A DNA stretch of 64,000 nt from Eucommia ulmoides (lineage: Eukaryota > Streptophyta > Magnoliopsida > Garryales > Eucommiaceae), in contig CM028326.1 in assembly GCA_016647705.1 (NCBI GenBank), forward strand, positions 20,723,901-20,787,900, in the 5' to 3' direction. Of the stretch, positions 44,761-55,533 are shown one piece after another. Within the stretch, counting starts at the first letter, position 1, and each line of letters begins with the position of its first letter. The notes beneath the pieces were generated by a model. It searched no databases and was not told where the DNA came from. It worked only from the letters and a program-made list of their open reading frames with translations. The translations under genes and the position numbers were made by a program.

Positions 44761-45256
44761 AAAGAAAAGGCACTTATATATATCTGGGGAATTTTTTATA
44801 AATTTATATAAAAATATAAGTATATAAATATAAAAAAATATATAAATAATGTATAAATATATATAAAAAAAAAATTAAAAAAAAAACCCATGTATATACA
44901 TATAATTGCCTTTTATTTTTTTAATATAAATTCATTAATTGTAATTAAAGGAAAAATTAACATTTTCTCTATATCTCTCTTTCTAATTTTTTTTTATTAA
45001 AGTTAAATTAAAAGAAAATATTGTTTGTCCATTTCATGCAAAATTTAGATGGGATATTTAATTTCACTAATTTTTTAAATCATATTTTGTTAATTTAAAC
45101 TCCAAAAAAATAGTTTTAAATTGATTAGAAGTAGAAGGATGTAAAGTTTAGGTATTTAAAGTATAGAATATTAAATGAAACAAAATCAGAGTATAGGGGG
45201 TTAAAATATAATTTCCCAATATTAATTTAGTGGGTGGGTGAGACAAGTGTGCGTTT
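43810..45256. mobile_element. Foldback-like element with ~315 bp inverted terminal repeats
   Basis: 43,810-44,130 and the reverse complement of 44,936-45,256 match over their whole length. Both read AAACnCACACTTGTCnCACCC, CACCCACTAAATTAAT, CTTTAAAnACCTA, AAATATCCCATCTAAATTTT, ATGAAATrGACAAAC and TTAGAAAG. The unique core (44,131-44,935) has a GC-richer stretch (44,340-44,700) and a TA microsatellite (44,724-44,757). No transposase is present. Long inverted ends with a non-coding core fit a foldback element or a TIR-type non-autonomous MULE; no target duplication could be recognised. Confidence 0.7.
44724..44757. repeat. (TA)n microsatellite
   Basis: About 17 TA units in the core of the foldback-like element. 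Confidence 0.95.
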
Positions 45257-46641
45257 GGCACTAGTTTAGTCATTAGTGGAATATATTAATTTAGTTAGTG
45301 GAATATACGGACCTCGAGCCAGGGTTGAAACCACCGATTTTTTAATTTTTTTAATTTTTAATTTTTAATTTTTAATTTTTTTCATGTTTTCTAAAAGCCA
45401 GGAGCCCCACTCCCGGCTACTGTAAAAAAAAAAAATCAAAATACCGATTTATTGGCGAACTCCACGGAATATTACTCTACAATCCGTATATTTCTCAATT
45501 TTTTATTTTTTTTTTCAAATTAAAAAAATGAATCAAATTAAACTTTTGAAAATCTTTAATCTCTCTTAATCACAATCATTAGTGATATACCAAAATATGA
45601 TCGTCACATATGGTTAGTTTTGATTCAAAATATGATTGCTCTAAGTCTCCAACAAAATAATACAGTGTTGTCGGACTGCCGATTTTACACCTTGTTCTGT
45701 TAGAATTTTGAGAGAGTATTGATTTAGAAAATTGTATATACCTTTGTCCGACATCCTCCTTTAATATTTATAAGCATGGTAAAACTTATTTGGCAAGTCT
45801 TCCCAATATTTCGGTCAATCCCCATAAATGATAACGAGATTCGCGGGACTAAGGATTGATTCCGAGATTCACAAGATTGAGCCGTTATGGTCTATTATGT
45901 TGACTATCGTATTCCCTTTCCTTATATAATGAGTTTCAGTAATCATTCCCAAGCTAGAGTCATGCCTCGAGCTCGGGACAAGTTTTGAGATGTCCGCAGT
46001 CGTCCTAAGGATAATCCATTCCTATGTAGGCCGTCGTATGTGAGTTTTCTACTTACACATGCTCGTTTTTAGACTTTCTCGAAATATCTCTTATTAGCTA
46101 TTATTAAGAATGCTAAATTTTGGGAATATGAGGATTAAAAATATTGAATATTTACAAAGTACAAACATTCAATAGTCAATAAGCGAATATTTGAATAGTT
46201 ATACTAAAAAAAAACAGTTCATTGCACGAAGGCACCCGCCATTGTAGGGTCTATGGAGATTCAGATGTACGCAACTTTGCCCTTATTAGAGAGAGACTAC
46301 TTCCAAAATTTGAATCTAGGATATATGCTAGTCACTTAATGTAGGGAAAATTATTGGGCACACTTATATTAAGAACCAAATTACTGATTAATACCAACTG
46401 TGTAAGATTAAACTAATTAATCTCATTGACTTGACTTTTTGAACTGTTTAATCCTAATTTTAAAAAGGCCAAAAATTCCATGACCAAAATACTCTTGAAA
46501 AATCTGTAGAATTTAATAATTTTCTTTATTAAGCGATGTTAACAAAAAAAAAAAAAAAAAAAAATCACGAATAACCAGAGAGATTTTCTATTTTTAGTTG
46601 TATTCAAATTTCAATATCTGAACCTAATACTCATTGTTAAC
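45257..46641. other. No gene; simple repeats only
   Basis: A TTTTTAATTTTTAATTTTT run lies at 45,337-45,382, with poly-A tracts at 45,424 and 46,542-46,563. A GC-balanced stretch at 45,840-46,060 has no ORF of note. Confidence 0.5.
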
Positions 46642-47060
46642 GAATGTTATATTTAACATCTAAACAAAATATAAGGGCTGTGACTGTATGCTTCGCGGAA
46701 GATATATACCCTATTTTTAGAAACAGTTTATATTATATGTAACACCAACATACAAATGTATAGAAAACATGTGCAGCGTCATAGTCAATGGATGTTATAT
46801 TCAACATCCAAACAAAATATGAGGGTTATGATTGTGCGCGTCGCGGAACACATATACTCTATTCAAGTAGTTAATGTTATATGTAACAGCAACCCATGAA
46901 TGTAAGGGGAACATGTGCACCGTCATAGTCGAAGAATGTTATATTTAACATCCAAATAAAAAACGAGAGTTATAATTGTGTGCGTCGCAGAAGACATATA
47001 CACAATTTTTATAGGCAAATCATGGTATATGTAATACCAACATATAAAGATAATAATGTA
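46642..47060. repeat. Tandem array of a ~146 bp unit, about 2.9 copies
   Basis: Copies begin near 46,644, 46,791 and 46,936. Each has GTTATATTTAACATCyAAA, AAAATATrAGGGyTrTGA, CTTCGCGGAAGA or CGTCGCrGAA, ATATGTAACACCAACATA and AACATGTGCA, then CGTCATAGTC. The unit is a candidate satellite monomer. Confidence 0.85.
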
Positions 47061-47319
47061 TTTTTTTCGTCTTTGTAACGTATATTGTATTGAATATAAT
47101 ATCGATTATCCACTATTCTAAAAAAAATGACATCTCAATTTAAAAATAGTTAAACAGAGATCATTTCTGTATAAATAAATCATGGATCAATGAAAATGGT
47201 AGGGGAGAAATCTTTGATTTTTTAGCAATGTTCTTTTCCAAGCAAATTGTTTTTTAATTGTTTCGCAAATTTAAGGAGTGTATATATGAAAATGTTGACT
47301 AGTCTAGAATAGAAGGTAA

Positions 47320-47885
47320 TTGTGATGACCAGCCTATCTCTAGTAGTGGACCCATCTCTACTTGAATTACTTGAAATAAAATATTTTATCGGTGCACTGT
47401 CTTTATTATACAAAAAAATAATTTATGGATCAAGTACTTTAATCATATTCCACTTTCCAAAAAATATAGTCACACACTAGGCAGTATAAGAATCTTACAA
47501 ATATCAACGTTTATATAATAATGTACCACATACTTCCTTGCTAGTTATAGTATCGTTTACTCACGATCGGGAATTATAATAGTACCGTAACTTGTACAAA
47601 CTGCACAATCTAAGGTTGCAATCAGTTGTAAGGGCCATTCAATATCTTCAACGGTAGGAGCCAACATGTGGTATAAATCACCATATTAACAACATATTCA
47701 ACTACCTGCACAACCTGCCCTCTTGTCAGGTCTCAACACAACATATTCATAATCAATTCCATATTCAATATCTTTTTGTCAAATCTCACATCATATTGTC
47801 AGCAATATATTTTCATTACCCACAGGATTTTCCTTCCTGTCATGTCTCAATTCAACATATTCATAATCAATCCCCAAAACATATG
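47320..47885 (-). repeat. LTR fragment of a chromovirus related to the one at 21-30 kb (minus strand)
   Basis: Read on minus it follows the LTR order. It begins with the TGTCAGG/CCTGCAGG-like units (47,690-47,880), then CCTACCGTTGAAGATATTGAATG, TGGTACnnT around CGATCGTGA, and AATGTTGAT. It continues with a TTATGGATCAAGTA-like block, the GACAGTGCACCGATAAAATAT block, then TTTCAAGTAATTC and GATGGGTCCACTACT. The terminal TGTGACA end is missing, so it is truncated. Confidence 0.75.
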
Positions 47886-48177
47886 GTATCAAAGCCAGGT
47901 TTGTCAATAAAAATTAATTAATTAATAGGCGATGAAGTAATTGTAGTAGACTAAACTAATTCGCTTTAGGAGAAACCTAGTGATAGCCTTGGAAGACCGG
48001 GTCATTATAGTAACAACACATGAATATGGACAAATCAGTCCATATTTGTTAATAGAATCCCTTGGTTCATTAAAATACAATTGGATTCATTGGATTATTT
48101 AGATACCCAATTAGTATGTGGCAAGCCCCTAATATGTGTATATATATGTTATCCATGTTTATTATTTCTGATTTATC

Positions 48178-48262
48178 TCAAGGCTTGTAGTCTAATGGAT
48201 ATCTAGTTTACCTCCCTTGTGGAAGGTCTAGAGTTCAACCCCTTCCCCCAACATATTTACTC
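48178..48262 (+). repeat. tRNA-like (SINE-type) head, tentative
   Basis: TTGTAGTCTAATGGATATCT resembles a polymerase III box A, and GTCTAGAGTTCAACCCC about 35 bp later resembles box B. The flanks cannot form a clean acceptor stem. A tRNA-derived SINE head or a tRNA relic is the best reading. Confidence 0.35.
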
Positions 48263-48357
48263 AAAAGTCTTCTAGATTTCTTTCTAACCACACTTTTGTG
48301 TTACTGATAAAAAGGTTGACAAGGTGGTCACCATGTAACTGTCAACATTTTTGTTTT

Positions 48358-49212
48358 TGTTGGGAATATGTACACCACATATTCCACTTGTTATAAATAT
48401 GAATCCACACATATCTCCACTTTGGAATGATATTGTTTACTTTAAGCCTAAGCCCTCCTGCTTTTGCTTTTAGACTCTACAAAAAAGGCCTCATACCAAT
48501 GGAAATATTGTTCATACTTATAAATTCATTATCCGCCCCCACTTCTAACCAATGTGGGACTCTGGTCGCACACCTAAATCCTCCCCTCAAAGAAAAGACC
48601 ACCGAGCCTCCCCTCAAACGATCATCCATATGTCCACTTTCTACCGAGGTCAACTTCTCATCTTCACCGCATTGGAGCACAGGCCTTACGCGAAGCACCT
48701 GAGCATCTCCTACCTCGAGAGCTTGGTCAACTCCTTTCCACTGTGATGGAGCACATGCCTTATGTGAAGCACCGAAGTACCACCTATCTCGAAAGTTCGC
48801 TCTATCCAAGTCAACTTCTCTTCACCATGTTGGGGTCAGGACACGTCCATGAAGCATTTGGAGCACACTGCTATCCACTCATCGATGGATCCCATTGTGT
48901 TTTAACTAGGGCCCACCTCCTTAATTTGTTCGGCATTCTGAGAAAATCATCCACATGATGAGTTCAGGGGGTATGACTCTAATACCACTTCTTGGGAATA
49001 TGTACACAACATATCCCACTTATTATAAGTATGAACTCACACATATCTCCAGATTCTCCACATTGGAATGATATTGTCTAATTTGGGCTTAAGCCCTCGT
49101 GACTTTGCTTTTGGACTCTACCCAAAAAACCTCATACCAATGGAGTTGATGTCCATACTTAGAAATTCATGATCCTCCCCACTTCTAATTGACGTGAGAC
49201 TATAGTCGCACA
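48358..49212 (-). mobile_element. TRIM (terminal-repeat retrotransposon in miniature), about 855 bp
   Basis: Two direct repeats of about 215-225 bp (48,358-48,572 and 48,988-49,212) share TTGGGAATATGTACACnAC, TCACACATATCTCCA, TTGGAATGATATTGT, TTTTGGACTCTAC and CCTCATACCAATGG, and end GTCGCACA. Between them, read on minus, a primer-binding site-like TGGTATTAGAGTC directly follows the right repeat. A purine tract GAGGGGAGGA precedes the left one. With no coding capacity in the ~415 bp interior, this fits a TRIM. LTRs containing GGTATGAGG and CCCACATTGG words are typical of plant TRIMs. No clear target duplication was found. Confidence 0.85.
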
Positions 49213-49303
49213 TGTAACCGCTTCCACAATTGGAAAATTAATGTCAAAGTCCCATTAAATTTTTTCCTCTCAGCAATATCGTTTCATCTTCATCTTCTCC
49301 TTC

Positions 49304-49310
49304 TATAAAA
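49304..49310 (+). promoter_or_regulatory. TATA box of the DUF26 gene
   Basis: TATAAAAGG begins at 49,304, 89 bp before the ATG at 49,393. This leaves a leader of about 55-60 nt if transcription starts about 30 bp downstream. The CT-rich patch CTTCATCTTCTCCTTC lies just upstream. Confidence 0.75.
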
Positions 49311-49392
49311 GGTCAGTACCTGCATGGAAACACGCACAAACTTCCCATAACAGCAACCTTTTTGTTTGCCCCATCCAAATTATTATCCAAAA

Positions 49393-50109
49393 ATGTATTC
49401 CCCTAATCTCTTCTTCCTTTCCTTCCCTCTCCTCTTTCACACCGTTTTCTCTCAAAACCCAATTTTCCATTTCTGTTCCAGCCAAGAGAATTTCACCCTA
49501 ACGACCCCATACGCCTCTAACTTATATACTTTGAGCAACAGTCTATCTGTCAATGTTCTGCCAACTGGATTCGCCAGCCGCTCAGCAGGCCAGAGCCCAG
49601 ACCGTGTCAACGGCCTGGCTCTTTGCAGGGGCGACGTTTCGAGTCCACTATGCAAAACATGCGTTATCGAGGCATCCAAACGGATCAAGGATTATTGTCC
49701 CCAGAAAAAAGCAGCAATCATTTGGTACGATAATTGTCTCTTCAAGTACTCCAATTTGGATTTCTTCGGACAAATTGACAAGGAAAACAAGTTCTACTTG
49801 TACAATGGAAATGGCGTAAGTGACCCCAGAACGTTTAAAGGGCAAACGAGAGATTTGCTGAGCCGCTTGGCCGGAGAGGCCACCACTAGTCCGGCTTTGT
49901 ACGCCACTGGAGAGATGGAGCTGGTGGGTTCGGATAAATTGTACGGGTTGGTTCAGTGCACCAGAGATCTGTCGAGAGGAGACTGCAGGAAGTGTTTGGA
50001 TGGTGCGATAAGTGAACTTCCGAACTGCTGTGATGGGCAGAGGGGAGGGAGGGTTGTTGGAGGCAGCTGCAATTTCCGATATGAGCTTTATCCATTTGTC
50101 AATGTTTGA
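49393..50109 (+). CDS. Cysteine-rich repeat secretory protein with two DUF26 (Gnk2) domains
   Basis: Single exon, 238 residues, intact. The first ATG after the TATA box is at 49,393; upstream in-frame codons do not include another ATG. Residues 1-21 form a signal peptide (hydrophobic FFLSFPLLFHTVFS). Two DUF26 domains follow. The first (about 25-128) has the C-x8-C-x2-C motif CRGDVSSPLCKTC. The second (about 140-232) has CTRDLSRGDCRKC, and further Cys residues can supply the other disulfides. There is no transmembrane segment or kinase domain, so this is a secreted CRRSP (CRRSP38-like), not a cysteine-rich receptor kinase or plasmodesmata-located protein. DUF26 folds resemble ginkbilobin-2, an antifungal mannose-binding protein, and many members respond to stress or pathogens. 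The substrate is unknown. A TRIM ends about 90 bp upstream of the TATA box. Confidence 0.95.
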   Translation: MYSPNLFFLSFPLLFHTVFSQNPIFHFCSSQENFTLTTPYASNLYTLSNSLSVNVLPTGFASRSAGQSPDRVNGLALCRGDVSSPLCKTCVIEASKRIKDYCPQKKAAIIWYDNCLFKYSNLDFFGQIDKENKFYLYNGNGVSDPRTFKGQTRDLLSRLAGEATTSPALYATGEMELVGSDKLYGLVQCTRDLSRGDCRKCLDGAISELPNCCDGQRGGRVVGGSCNFRYELYPFVNV

Positions 50110-50165
50110 GCTTTTCTAGCAATTAAGCATGATACAATGGTAGACTTTGTCTCTGTAAAAGAACT

Positions 50166-50171
50166 AAATAA
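50166..50171 (+). terminator. Polyadenylation signal of the DUF26 gene
   Basis: AATAAA 57 bp after the stop codon, followed by T/G-rich sequence (TTGTGGTACT, TTTTGAGTTTGTG). Confidence 0.75.
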
Positions 50172-50359
50172 AACTTTGTGGTACTAGCTATTTTGAGTTT
50201 GTGTAATAAGAAAACAATTGATTCTTGGTTATTGAGACCCTCTTAAAAATTTCAAATAATAATGATATTCATTTTCTTTTAAAAGTTAAGGTATATCCGA
50301 ATAAGTTTACACACACCTCAACTAATCATTTTTCCGAATGATCTTAAAGGTGTATTCCC

Positions 50360-50690
50360 TCACATCGATTTAATGCATTCAGGATTAAATTCAATATTTA
50401 ATTTCTGACTTAATGCATTCAGGATTAAATTCAATATTTAATTTCTGAAGTATTTTCCATGGAAATAATAATATTCATGTTCTTCAATATTATATAGCAT
50501 AGAGACCTTCTTGAACACCAAATTTTAAAATATTAACAACAGTCGATCTAATGCATTAAATTCAATATTTAATTTCTGAGGTATTTTTCATGGAAATAAT
50601 AATACTCATGTTCTTCAATATTATATAGCATAGAGACCTTCTTGAACACCAAATTTTAAAATATTAACAACAGTCGATCTAAAAAATTGA
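50360..50690. repeat. Tandem duplications of 60-160 bp downstream of the DUF26 gene
   Basis: TTAATGCATTCAGGATTAAA with TTCAATATTTAATTTCTGA occurs at about 50,370 and 50,411. The longer block CATGGAAATAATAAT to ATTAACAACAGTCGATCTAA occurs at about 50,458-50,550 and 50,588-50,681, nearly identical. No coding sequence. Confidence 0.85.
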
Positions 50691-51850
50691 CCGAGAGGTT
50701 AAAACATGTTTACCAAATATTTATATAAATCAAGAAAAATTGTGTAAAATTTTAAGATTTGTAACAGTTTTTTTTTTTTTTAATATATATAGAGAGAGGA
50801 ATAAAAATGAAAATTTTCAAAAATTCCTCCTAACATAGCTAGCTCGGTTGAATTTGAATACAATGTGACATATTTATACCCGTTCAAATATATTGAATTC
50901 ACATTAGAAAAGGTTTAAATATATTGAATTCACATTAAACAAAAAAAAAAAAAAAAAAAAAAGGCAATATTATTCGCAAGAGGTGTTAGTCTAGTATACA
51001 AAGGAAGTTGTTCCCTTTCTTTGTCAGATAGGATTCTACTCTTCTTTCTACAGAATACTCTGGAAATTGCATTTTCAATTGTCAAGTATATTGTCATTTC
51101 CGGCCAAAATTTATTTATCAAATAGAACTTTGAGAGAAACTCAAGAGGTATTAGTCCGATTGATAAGAGAAAGTGCTCAATTTTCTTGTCAACTAGGGTT
51201 CGACTCTCTTGAGGAACACTCCGATAATTAAATCTTGAATTTAATCTTAAATGCACCACACCAATATGAGGGAGCATGCCTTTTAAGATCATCCAGTGAA
51301 GTAATTAGTCGAAGTGCACATCAACTGCTCCGGACACACCTTACCATAAAACCAAAAAAATAAAATAAAAGTATAGCATAGAGACTCTCTTAAATACCAA
51401 ATTTCAAAAATGAACAACGGTGGAATGAGAAGTTAAAACATGTTTACTAAATATTTATATAAATCAAAGAAATTTTGTGTGAAATTTTAAGATTTGTAAC
51501 CAAAAAAAAAAAATTAAAAAATAAAGAAAATAAAATTATAACGGAATAAAACTGAAAATTTTAAAAAAAAAATCCTCCTAACATTGCTCCATTCAAATTA
51601 ACATAGCTCCATTGAATTTGAATACAATGTGACAATTTATACATGTTTAAACGTATTGAAATGACATTAAAAGGCAATATTGTACCAAAGACATGTTAAA
51701 AAACTGATGGACAAGAGAATTGTTCTCTTTCTTTATTAATCAGGATTCAACTCTCCTATAAAATACTTTAGAAGTTACATTTTAAATTGTTAGATGTATT
51801 GTTATTTCCAAACAAAACTTATTTATCAAATAGAGCTTCGGTTAAGAACA
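50690..51850. repeat. Duplicated ~500 bp block with tRNA-like heads
   Basis: 50,695-51,120 and 51,425-51,840 match in order: AGGTTAAAACATGTTTACyA, AATATTTATATAAATCAA, AATTTTAAGATTTGTAAC, TTTGAATACAATGTGACA, then a tRNA-like segment. Three tRNA-like segments are seen at about 50,970, 51,143 and 51,680. The 51,143 copy has a near-consensus box B, GGGTTCGACTCTC at about 51,195. A SINE family is possible, but poly-A tails and target duplications were not identified. Confidence 0.6.
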
Positions 51851-52283
51851 ATTCCACTTGATTCAATGTTGACCTTTGGGTGAAAACAATTTCACTTGAT
51901 TAAATTTTGTTTTTATTTTATATTAAAGCCCCTGAATTAATTGGTTTCAACATTTTAAAATACCTATTTTATTGATACGACATCATAGTTGTTAAAAAAT
52001 CCACTTTATCAAAAAATAATTTAGGAAAAATTGTATTTTATCCCATGAACTTTAAGAACCCATATACATTAATCATCATGTACTTTGTATATACATGTCT
52101 CTGTTATATTTTTTATCAAATTTAACAAAGAATAAGCTGCATGCACTAGCTGTGCAAAAAAGAAATTCAATAGTTAAACTTTTCCAAAAAGACAAAATTA
52201 GGCTCAGATTCAACCTATATATGTGAATCTTCCCTCATAGTATCAAAATACTGGAGAGTTCGGACACTGTAATACTTCTTCCT
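51851..52283. other. No gene
   Basis: AT-rich spacer with no ORF or repeat of note up to the copia-type LTR. Confidence 0.5.
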
Positions 52284-52516
52284 TGTTATTGTTAATATAT
52301 GTATATGTCTTGGTCAGTAAGTTAAATTTTAATCTTATTATAAAAATCAACCTTAACCATATCAGATTTTCCTAGTCACTCCTTATATATAAACTCATTA
52401 TATTTTTTATATATATATATCAATATAATCGCTCTACGTTTTATTTTGGTAAACAAACTTTTATAAAATAATCGCTTCATGTTTTCTCAATATTCCGCCT
52501 CTCAATTATTCTAATA
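52284..52516 (+). repeat. Ty1/copia-type 5' LTR (short, about 230 bp), tentative left edge
   Basis: Starts TGTTATTGTTAATATATG and ends CTAATA just before a primer-binding site TGGTATCAAAA at 52,517, matching the initiator tRNA-Met site for its first 8 bases. Contains a TATA motif (TATATAAACTC at about 52,386). The gag remnant lies downstream at 56,170. Confidence 0.65.
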
Positions 52517-52743
52517 TGGTATCAAAAATCTGATCTTCTTGACCTTGTTCCTACCAAACTTTCGCAATTCTAATCTTGTTTTTAGGCCTTCTACCGCACC
52601 ACTGCCAACAACCTTTAGTTTCATTATTCAAAAAACCAACACCATATTCATCACCACCATCAGACTCGTTTCAAAAAACGAGTTCAACGATATCAAATTC
52701 ACTGTCATCTGACACCGAATGTGTTGCCACGCGCCACCAATAG
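52517..52743 (+). pseudogene. Copia leader and N-terminal gag fragment, left of the solo LTR
   Basis: The primer-binding site is followed by CTTCTACCGCACCACTGCC-like, P/T/S-rich coding sequence without a clean frame. It breaks at AATAG where the solo LTR starts and resumes at 55,534 with similar ACCATCACC-type composition. Confidence 0.5.
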
Positions 52744-55200
52744 TGTCACATCCCACCCCGGACACCTGTCACCGTGGGGCTGGCATGACGTCGACGTGAC
52801 ATCACGTAACTGACTAGATAACCACAAAACGACAATATACAAAATTTAAATCTAGACAACATATACAAAATCTCATACGATAGGGATACACCGTCCCAAA
52901 TATAAGAACAACCAAACAAATTCCATGAACCTCACTTAGATTCATCTCTGACACCCCGCCTCAAAATTTCTCTCAAAAAACTCCATCGCATGACCCGCAT
53001 ACTCTATCTAGCGCCAGTAGGGGACCGACCGACTCCTAACTATTTCACCTGCGAGTGTACTGCCTTCTTTAGTAAAAATAATTTTAAAATAATAATACAT
53101 TCTGAGTAATACCACATTTAAATAGATCAAGCGTAAGTATATTAACATCACATAGCTCGTAAAATCTCCATAATATAAACAGTGAAAATAAAGCGATATA
53201 GATAAATTCCATTCAAATTCATCTAGTATAAAATCATACAAATCACCATAATAATTAATAAATCACCCAATATAAGTAAAACACCACGTCTCAAAACACA
53301 CATCTCAAACACACACTGGTTAGCCATAGTGATCGTTTTAACCTCACGATCGGGAGTTGTAACGGTACCGTACCACTCGTAGGATATGCCTTCCTAGCGG
53401 GACAAATGACCATATGCCCGGACCACCCATCGGACAGGTCATAATATCAATATCCACATGTCGGATCACCCATCGGCAGGATATAATATCAATAATCGTC
53501 TGTCGGACCATCCATCGGCAGGATATAATATCAATAATCGTCTGTCGGACTACCCATCGGCAAGACATAACATCATCAAATCAACATCATCATCAAACTA
53601 CAACTCAATAACAAATCAACGCTCTGCCGAAACAGATAATCTCGATAGCATCGTCAAATCAATAACAACCTCAAATCAATAATATCATCGTCAATTTACC
53701 AGTCAATAGTAACGCCAAAATCAATAACCTCAACCTTTATCTCCAAAACCAATTTAAACCACAAAAATCATGTTGTTCACTTTCTTTTAAAAACCCACTG
53801 ATTTCAATAAATCATTTCTTTCCACCTTTCTTTTTAAAAACCAACGAAATTTACATTTTCAAAAACACTCAAATTAGCTTGATCCATTTAAGTTATAAAT
53901 TCATCCCCTTTTTAAGTAAACGCATTTTTTCCATCATATATATATATATATATATCTATAAATAAATTTGGCAAGTAGACAGTATACTCACCTGATATTC
54001 CATTCTCAAAAGTTCCACCAACTCTTCACTACCAATCCTCTGGGAATTGGGAACTTATTTGTGACAGGGCCTAAATTAATATTTTAGAAAAAATTAACCT
54101 AATCGTGCAATGCAAGCCCTATGTTCATTAATTTCCCATTCCCCACGTTTTGTTAAGTAAAAATATTATTCAACGAGTTTTAGCACCGTTAAGGTTTACT
54201 ATTTAATCCTACTCACATAAACGATCTCATTTATTATATTCTTCATTTTGATATTTTAAGGTGAGAAACCTAATTCAGAAATCATAAAAGTAAATTAGAA
54301 ATATTACCCATTCTGAACCGATCGTCGATCTCCTTAAAATTTTATTTATTTTGGTCTCAGCTTCCACCGCTTCAGCGCCAAGCCCACCGTCGCGGCAAAC
54401 CAGCTCCTCCTCTGCTCTAATTTGCTTACTGACGCTCCACCGCCTAGGCTAAAAAACCACCGCCTAGGCGACCCGTCTGCAGATTCAATTTTCTATCTCC
54501 CTGCTCTTTTACCGCCGCAGCAAAGGATCGCACCACCGCGGCGATGGCCATCCCCCCCCCCTTTCTGCTCTGTTTTGATCTCATCTACTTCTCTCTCTCT
54601 CTCCTCACCTCGCCAACTCTGGTAACCACCATCCACAACCACGACGACTAACAACCACTCACCATGAAACACTTATTCCATACAAATTAACACTCCCACA
54701 TCCAAACATCAAACACACGCACTAACACAAATGACCAACAACACACACACATGCACCACTCTTTCGCTCTCTCTCTAACTTACCGCCGGCGAACTTTCGG
54801 CGACACCCACACATCCAACGCAAAACACACACCCACACCGCATCAGACATACACACACCCACAGCAACACCTCCGTCGAACCCAAAATTGAACCAAACAG
54901 CAACCATACACCCTCCAGTACCGCAATGACGAACACACACACACACTGTCACAAACAGAGCAGCCGAACGGTACACCCACGACGGATGAACAGAAAAATA
55001 GGGAACACATACATATTCACTTACCGGTGACGAGACATACACACAACAAGCCCACACATATGGATGGATCATGCAAACCCACCACCGGTGACCCTACACG
55101 ATCGGCAACAGAGCAACCCATTCCGTCGGACCCCCATTTCTCTCTTCTTTCTCTTCCTTTCTCTCTCTTCGATTTTGGACTCTTCTTCTTTGTCTATATT

Positions 55201-55242
<42 letters not shown>

Positions 55243-55528
55243 CGCTCAACGGCCGGACATGTGGCCGTTTCCCCTCCACAATTGTCCACCGACCCTTTCT
55301 CTCTCTATATATATAATATTATAATTTGCACTTAACCCCTTTCATTTTAGTTAGGTTTATGAATTAAACCAAATTCTATTTTTTAATGTTTTGAAATTTA
55401 CGAGTTAACCCCCCCCCCTTCCCCAAATTTTCGATTAAAAGAAATAAATAACACCATCGGCCCCGTTATTCTCAAATATTTTAAAACACGACTTAAACTA
55501 TGCATATATCAAGAATCGGGGTCTTACA
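52744..55528 (-). mobile_element. Solo LTR (Ty3/gypsy chromovirus-related), 2785 bp, minus strand
   Basis: Plus strand starts TGTCACATCCCACCCCGG and ends TCGGGGTCTTACA. A perfect target duplication AATAG flanks it (52,739-52,743 and 55,529-55,533). On minus it starts TGTAAGACCCCGATT and ends GGGATGTGACA, resembling the ends of the chromovirus LTRs at 21,235 and 28,049. No internal gag or pol adjoins it, so it is the product of LTR-LTR recombination. CA/GT microsatellites (54,720-55,240) and CT runs create spurious ORFs (for example 54,722-55,072 and 55,027-55,335). Confidence 0.9.
53440..53580 (-). repeat. Three tandem copies of a 46 bp unit in the solo LTR
   Basis: GTCGGACCATCCATCGGCAG and GATATAATATCAATAATC repeat at 46-bp spacing (about 53,461, 53,507, 53,553), the middle copies nearly identical. 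It is at the place where the chromovirus LTRs carry their ~42 bp TGTCAGG/CCTGCAGG repeats. Confidence 0.85.
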
Positions 55529-55533
55529 AATAG

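Noticed and set aside
48178-48262. Functional tRNA gene
   Set aside because: Box-like strings exist, but no complete cloverleaf or clean acceptor stem could be drawn.
48427-48958. ORFs in the TRIM (48,427-48,702 plus, 48,477-48,809 minus, 48,743-48,958 plus)
   Set aside because: They span the LTR and the short interior of the TRIM, and such elements do not encode proteins.
49366-49392. Upstream extension of the DUF26 gene by nine codons
   Set aside because: The codon at 49,366 is TTG; the first ATG in frame is at 49,393 and gives a proper signal peptide.
53344-55335. ORFs at 53,344-53,682, 54,422-54,625, 54,722-55,072 and 55,027-55,335 as possible genes
   Set aside because: All lie inside the solo LTR and are made of its tandem repeats, CT runs and GT/CA runs; no conserved motif.
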